Positions 9,587 to 17,502 of a DNA stretch of 64,000 nucleotides are shown here, in pieces (positions within the stretch are counted from its first letter, which is position 1; the number at the start of each line of letters is the position of its first letter). Location of the stretch: positions 178,908 through 242,907 of the forward strand of contig NZ_AUJP01000008.1 in NCBI RefSeq assembly GCF_000424285.1. Reading direction: 5' to 3'. The position numbers were made by a program, and so were the translations under genes. The DNA comes from Butyrivibrio sp. MB2005. Lineage in GTDB: Bacteria; Bacillota; Clostridia; Lachnospirales; Lachnospiraceae. The notes below the pieces were generated by a model. It saw only the letters and a list, made by a program, of their open reading frames with translations, made no database searches and was not told the origin of the DNA.

Positions 9587-11254
9587 ATGCGAAAAAAAAT
9601 AAAATTAGTGCCAATCATTTCGGTTATTTTTTCGCTATTACAGGCTATAGGATTATATTTATATCAATACAATTCTTTTTCAATAATTGGTGAATCGTAT
9701 TTATGGATGAAATTTGTGGCCTTTTTTCTTTGTTCATATGTATTAATATGCTGCTGTTTGTATGGCTTTCGATTTTTTTATTTAAAGATAGTAACTTCTT
9801 ATATAAACAGGAAGAGCAATGTGGAAAAGCAGGTTAATGATAAGAGAGTGTGTGTAATAACTTTTTTTATCATTTCTTTGTGTTGGGCTCCGTGGCTAAT
9901 TGCTTTTTATCCAGGATCGGTGTATTGGGATATGACATATCAATTAGAACAGTATTATGGATATTTAGCATTGCAATTTCATCCGCCATTTTCAACATTA
10001 ATAGCAGGAAAGTGCGTCGATCTGGGTAAGTTATTGTTTGGCTTCGATAATAGGGGAATATTTATATATACAATGCTGCAATTTTTTGTGTGTGCTGCTG
10101 CTTGTACTGCCTCTGTTAAAGAGTTAGTAAGGATGAATATTCCTAGATGGGTGGTTTATGTAGCAATTTCATTTTATTCTGCATTTCCTTTTTTTGGTGC
10201 GACTGTTCAATGTGTTATGAAGGATACTGTTAATTATGGGCTCACATTACTAGCGTACGTTATGATTTTAAGACTTTATAATAATATTTCCGAGACTCAG
10301 TCGTTTAAAAAAACAAATGTATTGTTGTTTTCCACTTTTAGTTTGTTAAGCTGCCTATATAGAAAAGAAATGATATACGTTTTCCTATTGGTATTGGTTG
10401 CTTTAGGCATTTATGCTTACATAAAGTCATCAAAAATAAGAACGCTATTAATCCTTATACCAGTATTAGTTTTAGTATTACTATCCGGAACTATAACAAA
10501 CAAGACTATAGCCAGGGGATATTTTGGGCAAGAATTCTTTGCTGGATCTTCGGAAGGGTTATCGATTCCGCTGCAATTTGTCGCAAGAGTTGCAAAATAT
10601 CATGATGATACATTGTCCGAAGAAGAAAAAATGATAATTGGCGAGTGTTTTCCATTTGGATATGAGGGAGTTTCCCAAAGCTATAATCCGTATTTATCAG
10701 ATCCAATTAAAAATTCGTTTAATAATACAAAGGCGAAAGAGAATGGTTTTTGGGAATTATATTGGAAATTACTGAAAAAGAATCCATTTGTCTTTTTAGA
10801 AAGTATCTGCGCAGGTGGATATGGCTATTTTTCTATAGTCCCAAATGTCCCGACTACTGTAGATGACGCACCAACTAATGGATTACCAGGAGGACGAATT
10901 CCATCTTTGTATATAAATATAGGTGTTGCCGGAGAATATGGTAATTTAAATATATCATTTCACGATAGTACCAGTGAATTTAGGAATTTTTTGGGAAATT
11001 ATATTTTAGCGTTTCAGCTGCCATATAATTTGCTTTATTCATTTGGCTTTTATACATGGGTAGTTATTCTTTTGGTGTGCATGGTGATGAGAAAAAGTAA
11101 TATTTTTGCAGTAATACCGTTTATTCCAATTATCTTGCTGATAGCGGTATGTGTAATGTCTCCTGTAAATGATTATGGTAGATATTATATGGGAATTATA
11201 TTTGCTATACCATTGCTTGCGGGATATTCATTGGAATTGCTGATAAATAAATGA
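9587..11254 (+). CDS. DUF6020-like polytopic membrane protein (putative GT-C glycosyltransferase)
   Basis: 555 residues with about twelve hydrophobic segments. The first large loop contains W-A-P-W-L-I-A-F-Y-P-G-S-V-Y-W-D-M, followed by H-P-P-F-S-T-L. The same arrangement (W-I-P-I-W-L-A-A-Y-P-G-F-F-C-Y-D-Q, then K-H-S-P-L-L-Y) occurs in the protein at 41593-43227, so the two are distant paralogues in one locus. The Asp and His in this loop suggest a GT-C-like active site, which is inference. I chose ATG 9587, which has an AGGAAGGA signal 6-7 bases upstream; an in-frame ATG at 9536 has none. Confidence 0.65.
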   Translation: MRKKIKLVPIISVIFSLLQAIGLYLYQYNSFSIIGESYLWMKFVAFFLCSYVLICCCLYGFRFFYLKIVTSYINRKSNVEKQVNDKRVCVITFFIISLCWAPWLIAFYPGSVYWDMTYQLEQYYGYLALQFHPPFSTLIAGKCVDLGKLLFGFDNRGIFIYTMLQFFVCAAACTASVKELVRMNIPRWVVYVAISFYSAFPFFGATVQCVMKDTVNYGLTLLAYVMILRLYNNISETQSFKKTNVLLFSTFSLLSCLYRKEMIYVFLLVLVALGIYAYIKSSKIRTLLILIPVLVLVLLSGTITNKTIARGYFGQEFFAGSSEGLSIPLQFVARVAKYHDDTLSEEEKMIIGECFPFGYEGVSQSYNPYLSDPIKNSFNNTKAKENGFWELYWKLLKKNPFVFLESICAGGYGYFSIVPNVPTTVDDAPTNGLPGGRIPSLYINIGVAGEYGNLNISFHDSTSEFRNFLGNYILAFQLPYNLLYSFGFYTWVVILLVCMVMRKSNIFAVIPFIPIILLIAVCVMSPVNDYGRYYMGIIFAIPLLAGYSLELLINK

Positions 11255-11315
11255 GCCCGGAATAAAAAAGAACAAAGGTATGAGATAAGACTTTAAAAAG
11301 AGAGGAAAGTTATTT

Positions 11316-12779
11316 ATGAGAAAGATTGGTAAGGCCGGGGTGTTAGTAGGTATCATAGTGTTAACATCGTTGCTCTATATTGTATACATAGCAGAGACAT
11401 TTGTTGAAGTACCATATTTATCAGCTTTTGACTTTTTACATATAGCAGAACATTATTATCAGGGAACGCTTACATTAAGTGATTTTATCAATTCATATAC
11501 TGAGCACGGGATGCTTGGAGCGAATATTATCTTTTTTATAAATGTTGTTCTTTTTCGATTTTCTGTGGCTTTTGAAGAAGTGATAAATGTAATAAACACA
11601 GTAGTTTTTTGTGTTGTGTGTGTATATTTATCTTCGAAGGGTGACAATTCAGACGGGAAAATTCTTAATAAGGCAATGTTTTACTTGATGACTATTGTTA
11701 TGAGCGCGTTTGCTTTTGGACCAATGCAGCAGGGCTTGTCAGGAATGGACATGCAAGTTCGTTTGGGAATGCTTTTTTCCTTCCTGATTCTTGTTTATTA
11801 TGACAAGGTGCTTCATTCTTGCAAAGATAAGAAAAACATAGGCAAAACTATGCTGATTATATTGGTTGGAACGAATGTTTTTGGCACTATTTACTCTTTT
11901 TCAGCTATACCTGTGTCATGTTGTATCGTGATAGCGTTATGGATTAAGAACAGAAAAATTGATTTCTCTGAATTCATAATCATGCTGTTTTGGGCAATTT
12001 GTTCTGTGGGTTATTTTTTTGAATATAAGCTTATAGGCTATGGAAATGTAAATAGTGGTAATATTTCTCCTAGTATAATTGATATGCTAAAATCTCCATA
12101 CGAATTGGCTAGAGGAGCACTTATATACAGTGCTAGTTTTGTGATAGGTTCTGCTCCTTATTATGATGGTTTGATTCCTGTAAAGACTTATGCGTTAGTT
12201 GGAATATTGGTATTTTTTGTAATAGTTGCATCAATTATTTGCTTCTTTTGGGCAAAGATGTATGAGAAAACATGGTTGCCATTGTTCATGATTGGATATG
12301 CATATTTTGTATGGTTTTTAGCAAGTGCCAGTAGATGGAATACCGGAGCTAAAGAAGGTGTATGGCTAATTAACGAGTGGTATTGGGTACATACCCGTAT
12401 GGCTTCAATTGCCACAATATGGATAATTGGATATTGTTTCTCTTATGTGAAAGGTATTAGGAAGTCAATACTAATAATTTTTATGTTATGTATGGTAATA
12501 CCTTTTATTTGGGGCACAGTTAAACAGTACAAGAGAGCTCCGGGAGTGAAGGCATATTATGCAAACATGCAAAAGTATTTGTATGTTGATGATCAGGATT
12601 ATATGCCTGTAGAAAATGGAACAACGCCGCTAAGAACGTCCTTAGAGGCTTCCATGTATGCAATTGATGTGATGAGAAAATATAGGTTAAGCGTATATAA
12701 ATACTTTGATGCCTATGAAGGAATGATGTTACTGGAGGATAAACCGATAGATGCATTTAAGTACAGTGAGCAGGAATAA
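11316..12779 (+). CDS. Polytopic membrane protein of unknown function
   Basis: 487 residues starting at ATG 11316 after an AGAGAGG-type signal. About ten hydrophobic spans are followed by a ~75-residue soluble tail. An early loop holds Y-L-S-A-F-D-F-L-H-I-A-E-H-Y, again with Asp and His placed as in membrane glycosyltransferases of the GT-C type. The 3' end overlaps the start of the broken gene at 12751, so the two were probably co-translated before that gene was disrupted. I do not recognise a named family. Confidence 0.55.
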   Translation: MRKIGKAGVLVGIIVLTSLLYIVYIAETFVEVPYLSAFDFLHIAEHYYQGTLTLSDFINSYTEHGMLGANIIFFINVVLFRFSVAFEEVINVINTVVFCVVCVYLSSKGDNSDGKILNKAMFYLMTIVMSAFAFGPMQQGLSGMDMQVRLGMLFSFLILVYYDKVLHSCKDKKNIGKTMLIILVGTNVFGTIYSFSAIPVSCCIVIALWIKNRKIDFSEFIIMLFWAICSVGYFFEYKLIGYGNVNSGNISPSIIDMLKSPYELARGALIYSASFVIGSAPYYDGLIPVKTYALVGILVFFVIVASIICFFWAKMYEKTWLPLFMIGYAYFVWFLASASRWNTGAKEGVWLINEWYWVHTRMASIATIWIIGYCFSYVKGIRKSILIIFMLCMVIPFIWGTVKQYKRAPGVKAYYANMQKYLYVDDQDYMPVENGTTPLRTSLEASMYAIDVMRKYRLSVYKYFDAYEGMMLLEDKPIDAFKYSEQE

Positions 12780-13050
12780 AGTATTAAGAATTATAGAAAT
12801 AGTACTGTTCTTGTTGTTTATTATGTATGTTATTGCGCATCATAGGCATGTCGGAATGTATTTTGATGATTTTGGCAACGCATCACTTAGTTATGGATAT
12901 TCAAATCCTGATGTTCATGGAACGAATTATACATTCCGACAGATAGATAATTGAATGGTGCTATCACAACTATATGGGATGGGGAGGCCGCATAATAGGT
13001 GCTTTCTTTTGGATGCCGCTTCTAAAGGATGGAGCATCCCTATATAGTGT

Positions 13051-14633
13051 ATGCTCAGCAACCGGCTGATTTTTCAGCCGATGCTTTCGCATAAAATATA
13101 ACAACAATTGTACCTTGAAAAAATCAAAATCAATTTTTGGAACAAAGAAAGCCTTAGCAGGCTATCCAGGTTCATTGATATAATCGACAGAACAATTGAG
13201 CTACGTGTTGTATCTTCACGTTTTGTCATTATCAATCCCAGTCCATGGCTGTGTTTTGATAATCCAAATTTACGCCTGACTTCTATTCTGTCTACGCTAT
13301 CAATGTATTCTGTACGCTTGTCAACAACTGCATCCTTACCTGGTCTGCCTAGTGCTGGTCCAGCAAGTCTGATTCCACGTTCTTTGCAGTATGCGAGATT
13401 GATTCTGTTTCTGTATATCCTATCTGCAAGAACCCTTTCCGGATAATGACCATTTCTTTCGCGGTATCGTTCAATGGCAGGTATCAGCACTTCACTTTCG
13501 TTGTATGCCTCAAAGGATATCTTTTCGATTCTGCCAAGACCATTCTCTACGCTCAGGTCAAGCTTAGCTCCGAATTCAACAGGCGCCTTGCTCTTGCCTC
13601 TGACGATTGGCCTGATGTATGGCTGAGAAATACTGACTATCCTGTTCTCTACCGTATGGGTGCTATTGTCATGCATGTACGGCTGTTGTTCAACAAGCTT
13701 GTCCAATACCGCAAGCCGCTCCATTTGCTTTTCATCTGGACAGTAGCCATAGCTTGCGAGCCAGTCAATGTACTTTCTGTCTCGGCGGATGTACTGGAGT
13801 TGCTTTTTTATGGCTTTTCGGATCTTTTTGGCGCTCCTCTTTCTGCTCTTTGCAAGCGAAAGATAATCTTTTCTTGCATTTTCTCTGCACATCCTTGGCC
13901 TTTTGAGATTGTACACATAGCAGATGGAGCAGATGATAGCATCGAGATTCTCTCTGGCTTCATTCAGGAGATTTACATCCTGCGGGAACTCGATATTCTG
14001 TGGAGCACAGCTTGCATCTATGATCATTGTTCCGGCGTTGCTATTATCAGGCTGATCTTCGTCTGAAGATCCACTATTGTTGCCATCTGAAGGAGTGTTG
14101 CTATCGTCATGCTTATTGTTTTCAATGATCATTTCATTAATTTCTGTCAGCTTTTCTTCAGTCAGACGCTTGCGGAATTCAACAAGCAATGATGGTGCAA
14201 ATGGATGTTCCATTTGGAATCCATGAAGTCCGATGAAGTACTGGTAGTACGGATTCATCTGGATCTGCTCTACGAGCTCTCTGTCAGAATAATCATATTT
14301 CTTCTGTATCAGAAGAGCTCCTAATGCCATTCGCAAAGGTTTGGCAGGCATTCCACATTCCGAAGGGAAGAGACCAGCGTATTCTTCTTCGATAGCATCC
14401 CATGGAATCATGGAGCTTTCTTTATCCATTTATTCTCAGGATCCAATTTCAGTCATAAAGGCTGATTGAAATCTTTGAGTGTTATTTGACGATTTTGATT
14501 CTTTTTATACATGGGAATCTCCGTGTGAGAAGTGCAAGGTTTTTTGATGTAAAATCTACGATTTCCTTGCATCTATTATCTCACGAATAGCCCGCAAAGT
14601 CAGTAATATCAAGGGTTATTAATTGTTGAGTAC
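13051..14633 (-). mobile_element. IS5-superfamily-type insertion sequence within a membrane protein gene
   Basis: A single transposase on the - strand is flanked by fragments of a + strand gene, so an element has inserted. The ends are estimated. TGCTCAGCAACC at 13052-13063 and the inverse of the right end, TACTCAACAATT (14622-14633), match at 9 of 12 positions and could be imperfect terminal repeats. Coding sequence of the host gene resumes at about 14634. Inside the left end a perfect 7-bp-arm hairpin (13063-13080) follows the transposase stop. Upstream of the transposase a longer imperfect inverted repeat spans 14525-14584. A target-site duplication is not clear. Confidence 0.6.
13074..14429 (-). 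CDS. IS5/IS1182-type transposase (DUF772 plus DDE domain)
   Basis: 451 residues on the - strand, starting at ATG 14427-14429. The N-terminal ~110 residues carry the DUF772-like helical domain (P-W-D-A-I-E-E-E-Y, then G-A-L-L-I-Q-K-K-Y-D-Y-S-D-R-E-L-V-E-Q-I). A low-complexity D/S/N/G linker follows near residues 107-135. The catalytic core begins at T-M-I-I-D-A-S-C-A-P (first Asp), continues with the L-A-D-R-I-Y-R-N-R strand (second Asp; usually D-x-x-Y) and ends in a helix with E in I-E-V-R-R-K-F-G-L. The length is normal and no internal stop is seen, so it may be active. Several + strand frames opposite it are shadows. Confidence 0.88.
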   Translation of the reverse strand: MDKESSMIPWDAIEEEYAGLFPSECGMPAKPLRMALGALLIQKKYDYSDRELVEQIQMNPYYQYFIGLHGFQMEHPFAPSLLVEFRKRLTEEKLTEINEMIIENNKHDDSNTPSDGNNSGSSDEDQPDNSNAGTMIIDASCAPQNIEFPQDVNLLNEARENLDAIICSICYVYNLKRPRMCRENARKDYLSLAKSRKRSAKKIRKAIKKQLQYIRRDRKYIDWLASYGYCPDEKQMERLAVLDKLVEQQPYMHDNSTHTVENRIVSISQPYIRPIVRGKSKAPVEFGAKLDLSVENGLGRIEKISFEAYNESEVLIPAIERYRERNGHYPERVLADRIYRNRINLAYCKERGIRLAGPALGRPGKDAVVDKRTEYIDSVDRIEVRRKFGLSKHSHGLGLIMTKREDTTRSSIVLSIISMNLDSLLRLSLFQKLILIFSRYNCCYILCESIG

Positions 14634-15345
14634 GTACTGATTAGCCTTATATTTGCCCTTTTGATGCGAATTAGGGGTGAGAGAAATATAGTTTTTTCAA
14701 ATTTTTCGTTAGTGTTTATTTTTATTACTTCATTTTACTTATGGGCCAAGACCACGGGATATGCAAGATATTTTGTGCCTGGATACATACTTTTAACGAT
14801 TTGTTCGTTTGTAATTGGTATTGAATTAGTTGGATATCTAAATGCTATCGGTAGAAAAAAACTCTATTTTGTGCGTGGATATTACTTGTTGGACTAATAA
14901 GTGTTAATCTTATTAAGATTCCGGTTGAAATAGCATATGACTTTAAAGGTAATGATTTTTCTTTTAGATTTGTGACAGATGATGCACTAGAGAAAAATAT
15001 AAGATATGTCTTCCACGATCGGGATGAAAGTATAGATAAGGTTGACAATGGTACATTTCTTATGCTGGGTGATTTGGCGGTAAATGCCGGAATAGCTGGA
15101 CTTTTTTCTCAAAATTCTAGAGTATATAGGTATTCGTATCTTGATTCTATAGAAAATGAGAATAGGTTGTTTATAGAAACGCAGATGTGGGATGAAATTG
15201 ATAATAGTGAAGGGATATATTCTTTTTGCTCCTTTGAGGGATTTAGTAAAAAAATCTTTCAGACTATAATAAATTTGGATTTTATATTGATTCGATGAAG
15301 TGAATAGATTATAGCGCATTTCAAAATCAAGCCAAGACGGCGTTA

Positions 15346-15699
15346 ATGCACCTTGTTAAGTCTGATAAGAAGAACTCACTAGTGAAGTTGCCGCTTGTTC
15401 ATAGGTATAATATAAAAAATGGCGTGCATGCCAGTGGTGGAATCTATATTGGAAGATGTAGAGATTGGTATCGCGGATGTGATTTAAAAGTTGCAGTTTC
15501 CGTGAAGTATGATGGAGAAGAAAAGGAAGTTTATTCAATTCCAATTTATGAAGGAGAGTTCTTCCCGTTTGAGTTTGACATTAGTATTGATGATATGGAT
15601 TATGAGAATGTAATAATATGTTGGAAATGGTATTGTGATGGAGTAGAACAGATAAACGATTCATATCCTATTTATCTGATGAACTACGAGATTAAATAA
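15346..15699 (+). CDS. Hypothetical protein, possibly a truncated remnant
   Basis: 117 residues, rich in beta-type sequence (alternating V/I with charged residues) and without a membrane span. The frame is open further upstream to 15304 with no start codon, and ATG 15346 lacks a Shine-Dalgarno site, so this may be the C-terminal part of a larger protein that lost its front. It lies 47 nt after the broken membrane-protein gene and 18 nt before an acyltransferase gene. I do not recognise the family. Confidence 0.45.
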   Translation: MHLVKSDKKNSLVKLPLVHRYNIKNGVHASGGIYIGRCRDWYRGCDLKVAVSVKYDGEEKEVYSIPIYEGEFFPFEFDISIDDMDYENVIICWKWYCDGVEQINDSYPIYLMNYEIK

Positions 15700-15717
15700 T
15701 AAGGTTGGTAGAACAAT

Positions 15718-16740
15718 ATGAGCACAAAACGATACGTATATATTGATGTTTGCAAAGGGATAGGAATAATTCTTGTAATAGCAGGACACTTATTTACATA
15801 TGGTGGTTTGCCTATGAAGATGATTTTTTCTTTTCATATGCCTTTTTTCTTTTTGATTAGTGGGGTGTTTGCAGATAGAAAATATTCAATTTCCAAACTG
15901 TTCAAGAGTATATTGGTGCCGTTTGTTTGCTTTTGCGCCATCGGTGGTGCGGTTTCTATGATGATTCCTGCTTGGAGAGGGGGAATAACATTAGCAGCAA
16001 TAAAATCTACGATGAATTCTCTTCAGCCAGAGATTTTTCATGTTGGACAGATATGGTTTTTGATTGCTTTATTTTGGGTAAAATTGCTATACAGGTTTAT
16101 TGATTATTATATTAAAGGCGATAAAAATAAATGGTTAATATGCGTTGCGATTATTGTTTTTTTTATGTATTATTTATATTCAATTTGCGCTAGCGTGATA
16201 AATGGCAGGCTGCCGTGGAAGATGGATACTGCTTTAATAGGGCTGACATTTTATGTTATTGGATGGATACTCAAGGACTATATATTAGATGATAATAATT
16301 GGGTAATAACCTTTGTTATAGGAGTTGCAATTGTCTACTATTATGCCCGCTATAGCGCTGAAGCAATAAATATTTGTAATTATTCCATGGGCAATGATAT
16401 AGGTCTGTTTATAGCTGTTGCATTTTGTGGTAGTGTTGGCATCATAAGTTTATCCAAATTGTTATGTAGAATATTTAGTAAGATAGGGGTAAACCTTGAG
16501 TGGCTGCAGATACTAGGACGTAATTCTTTAGTCGCTTTTGGGATGCATTCTTTATGGCTATATTTATTTGAATTTGTATATTTGAAGATAACAAATATAA
16601 AGATAGTGCATATGGAGAATTTAAATACTAAGCAAACTATTATAGGAATTATTTTTGTTTCTTTTTTTACACTTATTACATGTGTTATTTGGGAAAAGTG
16701 CGTTAAGAATATTGGCAAAAAGAGAATTTCGGTTAGATAG
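15718..16740 (+). CDS. Acyltransferase family 3 membrane protein (fucose O-acetylase-like)
   Basis: 340 residues with about ten membrane spans. It begins K-R-Y-V-Y-I-D-V-C-K-G-I-G-I-I-L-V-I-A-G-H, followed by F-S-F-H-M-P-F-F-F-L-I-S-G. This is the D-x-x-K-G...GH...F-H-M-P-x-F-F pattern of the acyltransferase-3 subgroup annotated as fucose-4-O-acetylase or O-acetyltransferase. ATG 15718 follows a GGTTGG-type weak signal. It likely acetylates a sugar of the surface polymer, with the donor reached from the cytoplasmic face. It differs clearly in sequence from the other family member at 2965-4062. Confidence 0.82.
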   Translation: MSTKRYVYIDVCKGIGIILVIAGHLFTYGGLPMKMIFSFHMPFFFLISGVFADRKYSISKLFKSILVPFVCFCAIGGAVSMMIPAWRGGITLAAIKSTMNSLQPEIFHVGQIWFLIALFWVKLLYRFIDYYIKGDKNKWLICVAIIVFFMYYLYSICASVINGRLPWKMDTALIGLTFYVIGWILKDYILDDNNWVITFVIGVAIVYYYARYSAEAINICNYSMGNDIGLFIAVAFCGSVGIISLSKLLCRIFSKIGVNLEWLQILGRNSLVAFGMHSLWLYLFEFVYLKITNIKIVHMENLNTKQTIIGIIFVSFFTLITCVIWEKCVKNIGKKRISVR

Positions 16741-16779
16741 GTGATGAAGTGTTATTTATTATATTTTTAATATTTTTAG

Positions 16780-17421
16780 TTGGAAATCTACACAATAGTG
16801 ATTACATATTGGTTAGTATTAGTTTGTGCGGATTTAATGCTTGCTATACGGCATGGCTATGCAACAAAGCTTGCAACCACAACGGCGTTAAGTATCATTT
16901 TTGCAATTCAGTCGTATTATAATATTGATTATATTTCATTAAAAATGAACGATGCTATAATAGTTGGAAAGAATAGAGCGATAGTTGGTGCGCAATCGAA
17001 TATGTCTGATGGAGTAGTTGTTAGTAGAGAACATGAAAGCTATTACAGACTAGTAGAAAAAGGATTGTTTATTGGAGGCATAGACAACAATACTATCATT
17101 GCAATTCCAGACAAATATGGAGCGTATTATGTTGCAGGTCATCCTCCACATGGATTTTATTTGGATTATGAAAATGGTGGATTTGCACGGAGAGATGAAG
17201 ATGCAGATGATCATCTTACTGAATGGAATAATAGAATTGTATCGCTTGATAAAGTTCAAGAATATATAACGGAGGAGACATCAAAAATTATATGTATGGA
17301 TTTCTACTGGATGGGTTATACACCTAAAGAGAAAATAGAGGAAAAAATATCAGTAACAAGAAGAATTCCTATAGAAGAAGATGGATTTGAAGCAATGGTG
17401 TATGTGAGTGAGTTAAGATAA
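16780..17421 (+). CDS. Hypothetical protein, probably N-terminally damaged membrane protein
   Basis: 213 residues from a TTG that follows directly on an in-frame TAG. Residues ~1-50 are hydrophobic; the rest is soluble, with many acidic residues. A better start appears in another frame: GTG 16749 has an AGGTGAT signal and encodes V-L-F-I-I-F-L-I-F-L-V before the frame diverges. This suggests a frameshift near 16780 in an originally longer N-terminus, or a fusion of a start region to the C-terminal half of a GT-C-type protein (these often end in such soluble tails). I recognise no family. It is the last gene of the AT-rich block. Confidence 0.45.
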   Translation: MEIYTIVITYWLVLVCADLMLAIRHGYATKLATTTALSIIFAIQSYYNIDYISLKMNDAIIVGKNRAIVGAQSNMSDGVVVSREHESYYRLVEKGLFIGGIDNNTIIAIPDKYGAYYVAGHPPHGFYLDYENGGFARRDEDADDHLTEWNNRIVSLDKVQEYITEETSKIICMDFYWMGYTPKEKIEEKISVTRRIPIEEDGFEAMVYVSELR

Positions 17422-17502
17422 TGTTTATATGGTATTATATACTACGCGAATTTGTTCTATTACTAATTGTATATTTATATAGGGAGTGAAAAGAGAATTT
17501 TA

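Larger units (their letters stand above)
12751..15298 (+). pseudogene. GT-C/DUF6056-like membrane protein gene broken by two frameshifts and an IS
   Basis: Three pieces in three frames appear to come from one gene type. Piece 1 (12751-12954) encodes a TM helix and M-Y-F-D-D-F-G-N-A-S-L-S-Y-G-Y, then stops. Shifting by one base near 12946 restores E-W-C-Y-H-N-Y-M-G-W-G-G-R and more up to the IS (about 13051). Beyond the IS, 14634-14897 encodes membrane helices including Y-A-R-Y-F-V-P-G-Y. At a run of seven A (14855-14861) the frame is lost, and adding one A joins it smoothly to the C-terminal part (to 15298). The pieces total only ~340 residues, so some internal sequence may also be deleted. 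It is non-functional unless the assembly is in error. Confidence 0.75.

Noticed and set aside
13446..14066. Long + strand frame (206 codons) opposite the transposase
   Set aside because: It lies wholly antisense to a clear transposase, has no family motifs and mirrors the codon structure of the real gene.
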